From Bacteroidota bacterium (GTDB lineage Bacteria; Bacteroidota; Bacteroidia; Cytophagales; Cyclobacteriaceae), in assembly GCA_022567155.1 (NCBI GenBank), contig JADFHN010000001.1, positions 83,062 to 147,061 on the forward strand: a stretch of 64,000 nt of DNA, given 5' to 3'. The notes below the pieces were generated by a model. The model saw nothing but the letters and a program-made list of their open reading frames with translations, did not search any database and was not told the origin of the DNA. Of the stretch, positions 56,428 through 64,000 are shown one piece after another (the first letter of the stretch is position 1; every line of letters begins with the position of its first letter). The position numbers were made by a program, and so were the translations under genes.

Positions 56428-57187
56428 GGTCTTTATTGTTTATTATCTGTTCGCTTCATTAATTATCAATACAAAAATAGTTGAATAGGACAGATCGATC
56501 AAATCAATATTATTTATATAATCATAGATAATGTAAATTATAAGGATCCATCGGTCAGAATAGCAGTGTTAATGATTCGGTTTCGAAATATTCCAAATTT
56601 TAGAATGTCGTCGGGAGACCCTGCGACCATGGACGTAGCCTCAGATTGCCTCGTAGCCTCGGATTGCATTCGTGGCAGGATTCAACCCATTTTGTGAAAA
56701 CACTGACGCGCATTTGCCCCAAAGGGATGCCTATGGCACAATGCGTGTCGATTTAGCATGCTAACCCCTGCGACCAGGGAGAGTGACTAACCACGCCATT
56801 TATGGCGTGGAAATTAACATGCAGCGTTAATCGGGGCTTTAGCCCCATTTGATTGAAAAGTATGGTTTTACAAGTTTATGGGCTAAAGCCCGGGGGGTGT
56901 ATGGGTTGATTTACTCCGCCATAAATGGCGGAGATAGTCAGGCGTAAACCCCTCTACTGGTGCGCGCCCACCTGGCTGTATATACACGCGAGAGTATTGC
57001 ATCGTAACCTCGGATTGCATCCGGGGCAATTCAGAATACAGGGATTCATAATTCAGATGAAGGATTGTTATTGAATCAGTAATGATTTAGGTCGTAGGGA
57101 GACCCTACGACCAGTGCAATGCGCGGTAAATGGCTACAATTTAAAATTTGTTTTATTATTGTGCGTTAACGTAATATTGCCTGGCCG
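56428..57187. other. Intergenic region of repeats
   Basis: Besides the composite palindrome, the stretch has several copies of GACCCTGCGACCA/AGGGAGACCCTACGACC-like motifs and CGTAGCCTC(A/G)GATTGC repeated four times (about 56634-57020). No gene is supported. Confidence 0.5.
56791..56933. repeat. Composite palindromic repeat (four nested hairpins)
   Basis: In order: CCACGCCATTTATGGCGTGG (56791-56810), GGGGCTTTAGCCCC (56833-56846), GGGCTAAAGCCC (56880-56891) and CTCCGCCATAAATGGCGGAG (56914-56933). The outer pair and the inner pair are mirror relatives. Single TGGCTAAAGCC units also occur near 8506 and 63959. Confidence 0.65.
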
Positions 57188-57955
57188 ATGTTTTTCATCC
57201 TTTCAAAAACGCTGAATTACCTTACCATGCCCATTGTGCTTGTGGTGATATGCCTGGTATTATCAGCTGTGTTAAAAAATAAAACCTGGAAATTGCGTCT
57301 GTTCTGGCTTGGGCTTGGAATGTTGCTTTTTTTTTCTAATGCGTTTATTGCCAATGAAGTCATGCGGGCATGGGAGATAGCCCCGGTGCCTTTGAAAGAC
57401 CTGAAAAAGAAATATACCACGGCAATTGTGCTTAGTGGGGTGGTACTGGGGGATACGGAGTTGTCGGACAGGGCTTTTTTTGCCAGGGGCGCCGACCGGA
57501 TATATCATACCACAATCTTATATAAGAAAGGGTATGTAAAAAATATTTTTGTTTCGGGCGGTACCGGCAGAATATTAGATGTAGGCCAGCGGGAAGCAAT
57601 GGAAATGGCTGAGGCATTGCGGATAATGGGGATTGATTCATCAGATGTTTCGTATGAAATTAATTCAAGAAACACTCACGAAAACGCAACAGAAAGCATT
57701 AAAGCGCTCTCAGGGATAGTCAATTCCGAAGAATGTGTGCTGGTCACTTCGGCCTATCATATGCGTCGCGCCAGGGCATGCTTTCATAAGGAAGGATTTC
57801 CACTGGATGTGTTCAGCGTAGATATTTATACGCATAAACGTCGGTTTACCCCCGACCAGTTGGCCATACCAAGTGTTGGCGCCTTCAAAATATGGCATAT
57901 TCTTATCAGGGAGTGGGTAGGCTATGCCGCTTATTGGGTGGTAGGATATATTTAG
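57188..57955 (+). CDS. YdcF/SanA-type DUF218 membrane protein
   Basis: A 255-residue protein with two N-terminal membrane helices (about residues 10-30 and 36-55) and a periplasmic DUF218 domain: AIVLSGVVLGD, RADRIYHTTILYKKGYVKNIFVSGG, NSRNTHENA and TSAYHMRRARACF, then VGAFKIWHILIREWVGYAAYW at the end. Relatives such as ElyC and SanA affect peptidoglycan and lipid-carrier metabolism under cold or vancomycin stress. Exact chemistry is unknown. Confidence 0.87.
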   Translation: MFFILSKTLNYLTMPIVLVVICLVLSAVLKNKTWKLRLFWLGLGMLLFFSNAFIANEVMRAWEIAPVPLKDLKKKYTTAIVLSGVVLGDTELSDRAFFARGADRIYHTTILYKKGYVKNIFVSGGTGRILDVGQREAMEMAEALRIMGIDSSDVSYEINSRNTHENATESIKALSGIVNSEECVLVTSAYHMRRARACFHKEGFPLDVFSVDIYTHKRRFTPDQLAIPSVGAFKIWHILIREWVGYAAYWVVGYI

Positions 57956-58197
57956 TTTTTTGGTAGACCACTGGCGCACCACAGCGGGGAATCGCGGAGC
58001 GATGCCTAACCTCCTAAAAAGTCGTCATTACCCGGATCGCGGAGCGATGCCGGGTAATCTCCTTGTTTAGGGTAGGATATATGAAGAAACTGAAACCTGT
58101 GGGTTGTTAGGGGGATTACCCGAACCCGACCTCTAATATGGTGCATGTCTTCAAGCTATTGGAATGCGTGGTGGCGGGACTTGTGCCTTTCTTGTAA

Positions 58198-59289
58198 TTA
58201 AATTTGAAATAATTGTAAAAAATTCTCCTTATTAGCATTGACAGAGTACTTTTCTTCCACTGTTTTTCTGCCTGCTATCCCAAATTTTTTACGCAATTCA
58301 GAATTTTCGATCAAAAGTTGTAGCTTTTCAATCCATTCTTCTGTTGATGAAGCCAGAAATCCATTTTCACTATTATGGATAAGTATTGAATTTACACCTA
58401 CCGGAGAAGCCACCACCGGAATTTCAAGCGCCATAAACTGCAGTACCTTGAATCCGCATTTTCCTTTTGCCCAGTCATCATCCGGTAAGGGCATGATTCC
58501 GATATCAATCCTGCGCAGATCTTCTACTTCAGTTTTTTCTGACCAGGGCCAACACCGCAGCGATTTCAGTGTCCATGCGGGTTTTTTGTTTGAAATGAGT
58601 AAGAATTCCAGCCTGTATTTTTTTTCAAGTTCTTCCATTACAGGAATAAACGGTTCCAGGTATTTCATTGTGCTGTGCGACCCTGTCCATCCGATTATGG
58701 CATCATGGTTGTGGTTGTATTCATGTTTTATGGCGGCAGCATGCCAGGCCGGGTCAATGGTTGTAGGATTCAGCACAACATTGGTGTTATACAGCCCGGC
58801 GTAGTCGGCCAGGTAGCTGTTGCCGGCACTTACTTTCCATGCCCATTTGCAGATATAAGCTGTTTTCTTACGCCATTTAAACCAGGCAACTAGTTGGTTT
58901 TCGTGCGAATTATCGGGCAGCCATAGTGCGTCGTCAAAATCATATATAATCTTTTTGCCGGCAATTTTAGCAATCCACCATTCAAATACGGGCGGTCCGA
59001 GCGGTGCAGCTTCGCGGTGTATAAAAACGTAGTCGTAACCTCCGAGTTGGAGCATCTGCCATTTGCGGCGTGCAAATCCTTTGATAACACCCCACAATTT
59101 CCGCATTCTATTGCCTTTACTGTAAAGAATATTCCAGCTTTTTTCGTCAAGAAAAGATTGTACGGTGTACCCGATATTTTTTTCTCCGAGAAAACGAAAA
59201 TATTGTTCAAACCGGAACCGCTGTGATGGGGCTCGGTTTAACGGATATGGTACAAGAAAAAGTACTGCTAATTTCTGATTTAAGGCCAT
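58198..59289 (-). CDS. Glycosyltransferase family 1/GT4-like protein
   Basis: About 363 residues. I chose ATG at 59289 (MALNQKLAVLFLVPYP) rather than TTG at 59331. GT-B fold: FLVPYPLNRAPSQRFRFEQYF at the N-terminus, YDFDDALWLPD, and the donor-site part DIGIMPLPDDDWAKGKCGFKVLQFMALEIPVVASPVG. The E-x7-E motif of GT4 enzymes is changed here. It transfers a sugar, likely to a surface glycan; the acceptor is unknown. No other glycan genes are near. Confidence 0.83.
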   Translation of the reverse strand: MALNQKLAVLFLVPYPLNRAPSQRFRFEQYFRFLGEKNIGYTVQSFLDEKSWNILYSKGNRMRKLWGVIKGFARRKWQMLQLGGYDYVFIHREAAPLGPPVFEWWIAKIAGKKIIYDFDDALWLPDNSHENQLVAWFKWRKKTAYICKWAWKVSAGNSYLADYAGLYNTNVVLNPTTIDPAWHAAAIKHEYNHNHDAIIGWTGSHSTMKYLEPFIPVMEELEKKYRLEFLLISNKKPAWTLKSLRCWPWSEKTEVEDLRRIDIGIMPLPDDDWAKGKCGFKVLQFMALEIPVVASPVGVNSILIHNSENGFLASSTEEWIEKLQLLIENSELRKKFGIAGRKTVEEKYSVNANKENFLQLFQI

Positions 59290-59350
59290 TTTCTTATGTA
59301 CTGCGATAGAGATCAAGCCTGCGAACCCCAAAATACAAATACCTGATAAA

Positions 59351-60346
59351 CTATCCGGACTGACGGTATAAATTTAACAGTATGACACTCCCCTGAAGCG
59401 GTGAAATGTTACCTTCCGACACACTTTTTTCAATACGGGATAATTCGGATTGTATTTGTTGGCTTTGAAAAAAATCAGACTCCAGTTTGTTTTTTATATA
59501 TTGATGCAACCAGCGTACATGTTGTTCTTTTCTGTTTTTGTGAAAAAATCCTGAATCTTTAGTGTGTTTTTCATAGCTGGTTATTTCCTCCCATATTTCT
59601 CCGATACCCGTATTTTTCAAAGCCGAGCATGTGAGCGCCTTTGTGGGCCTTCCTGATTCGGCAGGAGGAAAAAGATGAAGGGCCATGTCAAGTTGTTTTT
59701 TGGCTTTTTCGGCCTTTATTTTATTATCTCCGTCTGCTTTATTTACCGCAATGAGGTCTGCCATTTCAATGATTCCTTTTTTTATCCCCTGAAGTTCGTC
59801 GCCCGTGCCTGCGAGCATGAGAAGTAAAAAAAAATCCACCATTTCTTTTACGGTGGTTTCGGACTGTCCCACGCCAACCGTTTCGATGATGATCACTTCA
59901 TAGCCGGAGGCTTCGCACAAAAGCATGACTTCACGGGTTTTGGCGGCAACCCCACCAAGGGTTTCACCTGTAGGAGAGGGTCTGATAAATGCGTTGTTGC
60001 TGGAAGCCAGTATTTCCATCCGGGTTTTATCTCCCAGAATGCTCCCTTTTGACTTTTTGCTTGTAGGATCAATTGCCAGCACGGCAAGTTTTTTACCTGC
60101 TTTTTCTGTCAGGTAGTTGCCGAACGTTTCAATAAAAGTACTTTTACCTGCGCCGGGTACACCTGTTATTCCTATCCTGATGGAATTACCCGTATGAGGG
60201 ATCAGTTCATTCATCACGGTTTCGGCAAGCTGCAAATCTTCTCCTGCATTACTTTCGATCAGCGAAATGGCACGGCCGAGCACTACCTTATCACCGGCAA
60301 GCACTCCTTCTACGTATTCTTCGACGTCAAGCCTTTTTTGTATCAT
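59351..60346 (-). CDS. meaB: MeaB-type GTPase, methylmalonyl-CoA mutase chaperone
   Basis: A 331-residue G3E GTPase. P-loop GVPGAGKSTFIE, DPTSKKSKGSILGDKTRM, the ETVGVGQSE switch, and VNKADGDN for guanine. MeaB protects methylmalonyl-CoA mutase and helps load adenosylcobalamin. The C-terminal dimerisation tail is present (NLYRQSG). The mutase genes are not in the window. Possibly relevant to propionate steps after breakdown of aromatic compounds, but there is no direct evidence. Confidence 0.93.
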   Translation of the reverse strand: MIQKRLDVEEYVEGVLAGDKVVLGRAISLIESNAGEDLQLAETVMNELIPHTGNSIRIGITGVPGAGKSTFIETFGNYLTEKAGKKLAVLAIDPTSKKSKGSILGDKTRMEILASSNNAFIRPSPTGETLGGVAAKTREVMLLCEASGYEVIIIETVGVGQSETTVKEMVDFFLLLMLAGTGDELQGIKKGIIEMADLIAVNKADGDNKIKAEKAKKQLDMALHLFPPAESGRPTKALTCSALKNTGIGEIWEEITSYEKHTKDSGFFHKNRKEQHVRWLHQYIKNKLESDFFQSQQIQSELSRIEKSVSEGNISPLQGSVILLNLYRQSG

Positions 60347-60442
60347 GTAGTAAATAAATGTGTCAACAAGACCAAAATTTATAACAAAAAATCGTAAAAT
60401 AGTTTAAATTGTATTCTGAAAACATAAAAACCTTAAATCAAT

Positions 60443-61729
60443 ATGTTAAAGACCTGGAAATTCTGGAAGGATACGATAATTGGCACCATTTTTATTTTTG
60501 CTTTTATGGCATTCGCATATCAGTTTCTGGCCATATTCAGTATTCTCGATCCTGTAGGCCAAGCCCTGGAAGATATGCAAATAACCGATCAGATTTTTTC
60601 AAACGAGAATTTCAGGGAGGATCCCGCATTTGACACTACCATTTTGATTGTAAACTTCGGAAGACTGGGCAGAAAAGACATTGCCAGGCAAATCAACATA
60701 ATAAACAAATATAATCCGAAGGTAATCGGGATTGATACATTTTTCGGTAGCTTAGAGCCGGATACGCTTGGCGATTTAATGCTGGCCGATGCATTGTCGA
60801 AGGTTGAAAACCTTGTGCTCGGCACACAATTTATGGCGCCAGGTGATGTGGATGATCCGTACTACTATCATCTGAAAACCTCTCATCCGTTATTTAATCA
60901 ATATGCGGAGATGGGAATCGTAAATCTGATTGCGGAAACTGCCGGCACAAAGCAGGAGGAATATAAGGTGGTGCGTGAGTTTTCCCCGAAAATGCTGTAT
61001 AAGGATACGATTTCAGGTGAAGTGATTGAACAAATGGCTTTTGGCGTAAAACTTGCTTCTTATGTAAACCCTGAAGCGGCGGAAAGGTTTTTAGCAAGAA
61101 ACAATGAAGAGGAAATCATAAATTACAGGGGAAATGTGTTAACCATGCTTACGCTGGATAACAGGCCGAAATTTTTTGCCCTCGATGTGATGGATGTACT
61201 GGAAGAAAATTTTGACCCAAGTCTTGTAAAGGATAAAATTGTGCTTTTAGGCCATGTAGGAGAAAGCTTTTTAGAGCCATACTGGATTGAAGATAAATTT
61301 TTCACTCCTATGAATCCCAAGTATGCAGGGCGTGCCGGTCTGGATATGTATGGCGTGGTAATTCATGCCAACATTACGGCTATGGTGCTGAATGAGGACT
61401 ATCTTGATAAAATGTCCGAAACAAAGGGATATATTGTAGCCATAATTCTTTGTTTTTTGAATGTTGGATTATTTACCATAATTTACAGAAAATTGCCTTT
61501 ATGGTATGATGGTATAACCAAATTAATACAACTGGTGGAGGTGGTAATAATATTAGGATTGATTATTTTTGTATTTCATTTGTTTGCAATCGAAATGGAG
61601 TTAACGATTGCCATAATTGTAATTTTACTTGCCGGAGATGCATTAGAGGTGCTTTACGGTGTGGGATACAACATGTTTCAAAAAGAAAAAAGAAGAGAAC
61701 TGTTTACCATTAAGGAGCATAATGTATAA
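60443..61729 (+). CDS. CHASE2-domain membrane protein without output domain
   Basis: A 428-residue protein with one N-terminal membrane helix (about 12-34), an extracellular CHASE2 sensor (about 35-330; FDTTILIVNFGRLGRKDI, PKVIGIDTFFG, LVLGTQFM, FFTPMNPKYAGRAGLDMYGVVIHAN), and three closing membrane helices. CHASE2 is normally attached to a cyclase, kinase or GGDEF domain; here the chain ends at KRRELFTIKEHNV with no enzyme. It starts a plus-strand run of three genes with two FecR-like paralogues 23 and about 80 bases apart. It may pass a signal to another protein. Confidence 0.85.
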   Translation: MLKTWKFWKDTIIGTIFIFAFMAFAYQFLAIFSILDPVGQALEDMQITDQIFSNENFREDPAFDTTILIVNFGRLGRKDIARQINIINKYNPKVIGIDTFFGSLEPDTLGDLMLADALSKVENLVLGTQFMAPGDVDDPYYYHLKTSHPLFNQYAEMGIVNLIAETAGTKQEEYKVVREFSPKMLYKDTISGEVIEQMAFGVKLASYVNPEAAERFLARNNEEEIINYRGNVLTMLTLDNRPKFFALDVMDVLEENFDPSLVKDKIVLLGHVGESFLEPYWIEDKFFTPMNPKYAGRAGLDMYGVVIHANITAMVLNEDYLDKMSETKGYIVAIILCFLNVGLFTIIYRKLPLWYDGITKLIQLVEVVIILGLIIFVFHLFAIEMELTIAIIVILLAGDALEVLYGVGYNMFQKEKRRELFTIKEHNV

Positions 61730-61752
61730 ACCATTGATAAACTTATAAAATC

Positions 61753-62673
61753 ATGAAAAGAAAACTGTTATTTCTAATTTTTTCTGCGTCAATGATCAGT
61801 ATTTCTTCATTTTCGCAGGATTACGTTTTCAAGGTCCTTGCCAACAAAGGTGAAAATACGTATAAGACGGCTTCCGGATCTAGTTGGGAACCATTAAAAA
61901 CCGGAACAAAATTACAAAGTGGTGATGTGATCAAAACCACTGGCAACTGCTATCTTGCACTACTTTCAGCTTCGGGCAAGCCGATCGAGCTTAAAGAAGC
62001 CAAAGAGTACAACGTCAACGATCTTAAAGCACAGGTAGGTGGCAGTGATGACGGAATTGTAAGTAAGTATGCCGATTTTGTAATGAGCAAAATGTCTACC
62101 GAAGCACGGGAGGAAAACCGGAAAAAATATGCCAGCATAACAGGGGCTACCGAAAGGGGATCGTTCCAGCAGATCAAATTCTTTATGCCTACCTCAGCAA
62201 ATATTTACAATTCTGTAGCGATTATACGATGGGATCCGCAGGACGGAGCTGAAACCTATCAAATTGTGCTGAAAGATTGGTTTGATGAAGTTTTAATGGT
62301 TGCCGAAACCAAAGATTCTTTCTTTAAGGTGGATTTCAATGACAGCAGACTTGAAGGTATGGAAATGGTAATTGTGAATGTAAGCATTAAAGGAGATAAG
62401 GATTCCAATTCGGGTGATTACGCCATACAGCGTGTAAATGAGAGTGAAGCCAAAGAATATACCGTTGAATTGAACGATCTCAAATCTTCGCTTGATGCCA
62501 ATTCATCAATCAGTAATCTGATCATGGCGGAATTTTACGAACAAAATGATCTGCTGCTTGATGCCCTCACAAGTTATGAATATGCCATCAATCAATCACC
62601 GGATGTAGAGTATTTCAAGGAAGCTTATCAGGAGTTTCTGATGCGAAACGGATTCAGCGACAAGATTGATTAA
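61753..62673 (+). CDS. Secreted FecR-like protein with FN3-like and TPR-like parts, paralogue 1
   Basis: A 306-residue protein with a signal peptide (LLFLIFSASMISISSFSQ). Residues about 20-90 resemble the FecR beta domain (WEPLKTGTKLQSGDVIKT); residues about 150-220 an FN3-like fold (IIRWDPQDGAETYQIVLKD); the last 60 residues a TPR-like helical pair (LLLDALTSYEYAINQSPDVEYF). The function is unknown. It is 23 bases after the CHASE2 gene and is followed by a close paralogue, so the three genes probably form an operon and work together at the envelope. Confidence 0.75.
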   Translation: MKRKLLFLIFSASMISISSFSQDYVFKVLANKGENTYKTASGSSWEPLKTGTKLQSGDVIKTTGNCYLALLSASGKPIELKEAKEYNVNDLKAQVGGSDDGIVSKYADFVMSKMSTEAREENRKKYASITGATERGSFQQIKFFMPTSANIYNSVAIIRWDPQDGAETYQIVLKDWFDEVLMVAETKDSFFKVDFNDSRLEGMEMVIVNVSIKGDKDSNSGDYAIQRVNESEAKEYTVELNDLKSSLDANSSISNLIMAEFYEQNDLLLDALTSYEYAINQSPDVEYFKEAYQEFLMRNGFSDKID

Positions 62674-62755
62674 GCTGTTTCATCAGAAATGAAAATTTCT
62701 AATATTTTAAGGAGTGTGCTTATGTGCGCAGCTTTCCCCGAGTAAAGAATATGTA

Positions 62756-63679
62756 ATGAAAAGGTTTTTGATTTTCCTTTTATTAACCTTTGTAATGTCA
62801 GCAGTTTATGACAGGACATGGGCACAGGATGATCATTTTGAGGTGATTGTTTCTCAGGGCGACAACTATGTACGGTCAGGACAAAATGAGTGGGAAAAAA
62901 TAAAAATCGGAACCGGTATCTTTTCCGGTGGCGAGTTAAAAGTATCGGCATCCGGGTATGTTGCCCTTTTGTTCGGCAAGGGTAAATTGGTGGAATTAAA
63001 GCATGCTCAACCTAAGACGTATAAATTTGAGGAATTGGTTGATCTTGTACCGAAAGAAGAAAAAGCCCTTGTCACGCAATTTCTAAACTATCTGTTAAGT
63101 AAGATGGCTCCGGAATCACGTGAAACCAACCGGATGGAATACGATGAATTGATGGGAGCCACGGAAAGAGGGAGCGAAGAAATTGCTCTCTTTATGGATA
63201 TCAATGCCAACCTGTATAATACGGATGCTGTGATCAGATGGGATCCATCAACGAGTGCCGGAGGATATGTGGTTACCTTAAAACATATATTCGAAGATGT
63301 AATACGGATAATTGAAACTGAAAAACCCTATTTCGAGCTTGATTTTAATGATGAGGCCATAAAAGGGAAAAGTATAGTAATCATAAATGTAAGTCTTAAA
63401 AATGATATGGAAACCACTTCCGGTGACTATGCTATCCAAAGAATGGATGAAGCGGACGCTGAAATCAGTATAAAACTGAAAGAACTGGAAAGCGGGCTTG
63501 ATGCCGAATCTCCCTTCAGCCACCTGATTATTGCAGAATTTTTTGAGCAAAATAAGTTGCTGCTTGATGCCCTGACCCGCTATGAATATGCCATTCGGCA
63601 AAGTCCTGGTGTAGATTACTTCAGAGATGCCTACCGGGAGTTTCTCATGAGAAACAGGTACACGGATAAGATTGATTAA
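62756..63679 (+). CDS. Secreted FecR-like protein, paralogue 2
   Basis: A 307-residue protein. I chose ATG at 62756 rather than GTG at 62714, since it gives a signal peptide (MKRFLIFLLLTFVM to WAQ). It has the same plan as its upstream neighbour; the C-terminal parts are clearly homologous (EQNKLLLDALTRYEYAIRQSP). The FecR-like part begins QNEWEKIKIGTGIFSGGELKVSASGY. The pair looks like an old tandem duplication. No function known. Confidence 0.75.
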   Translation: MKRFLIFLLLTFVMSAVYDRTWAQDDHFEVIVSQGDNYVRSGQNEWEKIKIGTGIFSGGELKVSASGYVALLFGKGKLVELKHAQPKTYKFEELVDLVPKEEKALVTQFLNYLLSKMAPESRETNRMEYDELMGATERGSEEIALFMDINANLYNTDAVIRWDPSTSAGGYVVTLKHIFEDVIRIIETEKPYFELDFNDEAIKGKSIVIINVSLKNDMETTSGDYAIQRMDEADAEISIKLKELESGLDAESPFSHLIIAEFFEQNKLLLDALTRYEYAIRQSPGVDYFRDAYREFLMRNRYTDKID

Positions 63680-64000
63680 ATCAATCATTATCAGATTTAG
63701 CCTGAAATTGTGTGCGTAATAGGTAATAAAATTTATCTGTAAATCAGGTAGTGCCAATACGCCGGAGATATTCAAAACACCAGTTATCAACTCTATTTTA
63801 TTTTATAGAATTAACCATTTAAGTTTTTGGGTTACCCACTTAAAGCGCAGAGATAGTATCCAAAAACCAGCTTCAATCTGCTGAATCGCAGTTTTTATCC
63901 AATTTCTGAATCAGAGTAGATGATGGCTATAGTTTAATACAGCATTGTTAAATGTAAATGGCTAAAGCCCAGTATATGATAGTGATCTCAAAACCCCAGG
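63680..64000. other. Right-end intergenic sequence
   Basis: AT-rich, with a TGGCTAAAGCCCAG unit at about 63959-63972 similar to the composite repeat near 56.8 kb. No gene starts in the window. Confidence 0.5.

Overview
The window looks like a chromosomal piece of a Bacteroidota bacterium, probably a Cytophagales-like lineage. The clues are a giant surface protein ending in a gliding-motility-associated (type IX secretion) C-terminal domain, a CarboxypepD_reg-like protein, Bacteroidota-style promoters (TTTG, about 19 bases, TAnnTTTG), weak ribosome binding sites, and many G-rich hairpin repeats between genes. It is moderately AT-rich by eye. No rRNA, CRISPR array, prophage or intact transposase was found.

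Bases 1-16100 are the most striking part. The plus strand carries a nearly complete lower benzoyl-CoA pathway of the Thauera type: a fusion protein whose C-terminal half is a BcrD/BcrA-type ATPase subunit of class I benzoyl-CoA reductase (cut by the left edge), a thiolase, 6-hydroxycyclohex-1-ene-1-carbonyl-CoA dehydrogenase (Had), the ring-opening hydrolase Oah/BamA, dienoyl-CoA hydratase (Dch), and a 3-hydroxyacyl-CoA dehydrogenase/enoyl-CoA hydratase fusion. The minus strand at 11.1-16.0 kb carries a 4-hydroxybenzoyl-CoA reductase-like molybdoenzyme (FeS and Mo subunits fused, plus an FAD subunit with the extra FeS loop), a DUF302 protein and an SDR, behind a promoter whose spacer holds an inverted repeat. 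Together they could take 4-hydroxybenzoyl-CoA to benzoyl-CoA and on to acetyl-CoA plus glutaryl-CoA. Between the two arms lie a truncated-looking CarboxypepD_reg-like gene, an HTH-MntA/HepT toxin-antitoxin pair and a hemerythrin gene broken by an amber stop.

Bases 16.1-22.2 kb are a decayed, repeat-rich stretch: a segment bracketed by direct repeats, an IS3 OrfA remnant, a DsbD-N-like fragment, a TlpA-like gene with an in-frame stop coupled to an ArsM-like methyltransferase, a DUF1326/DUF2182 pair and a fragment of a FISUMP-domain gene.

Bases 22.2-36.9 kb hold a Ca2+-type P-ATPase followed at once by a secreted M14 carboxypeptidase with Ca-binding-like loops, an outer-membrane protein, and a 2869-residue secreted protein of beta-helix, LamG and six choice-of-anchor-D repeats. 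Bases 36.9-48.7 kb hold a MITE-like element, a broken SDR, an MDR oxidoreductase, a PhyH dioxygenase, an Nramp transporter, Hsp20, HtrA, an ALDH7-like dehydrogenase, a CheY-like regulator and an unknown helical protein. Bases 48.9-64 kb hold tRNA-Ala(GGC), an NlpC/P60 lipoprotein, an FAD/FeS oxidase, a DUF559 gene bracketed by direct repeats, AsnB, Dps, a YdcF-like protein, a glycosyltransferase, MeaB, and a CHASE2 gene with two FecR-like paralogues.
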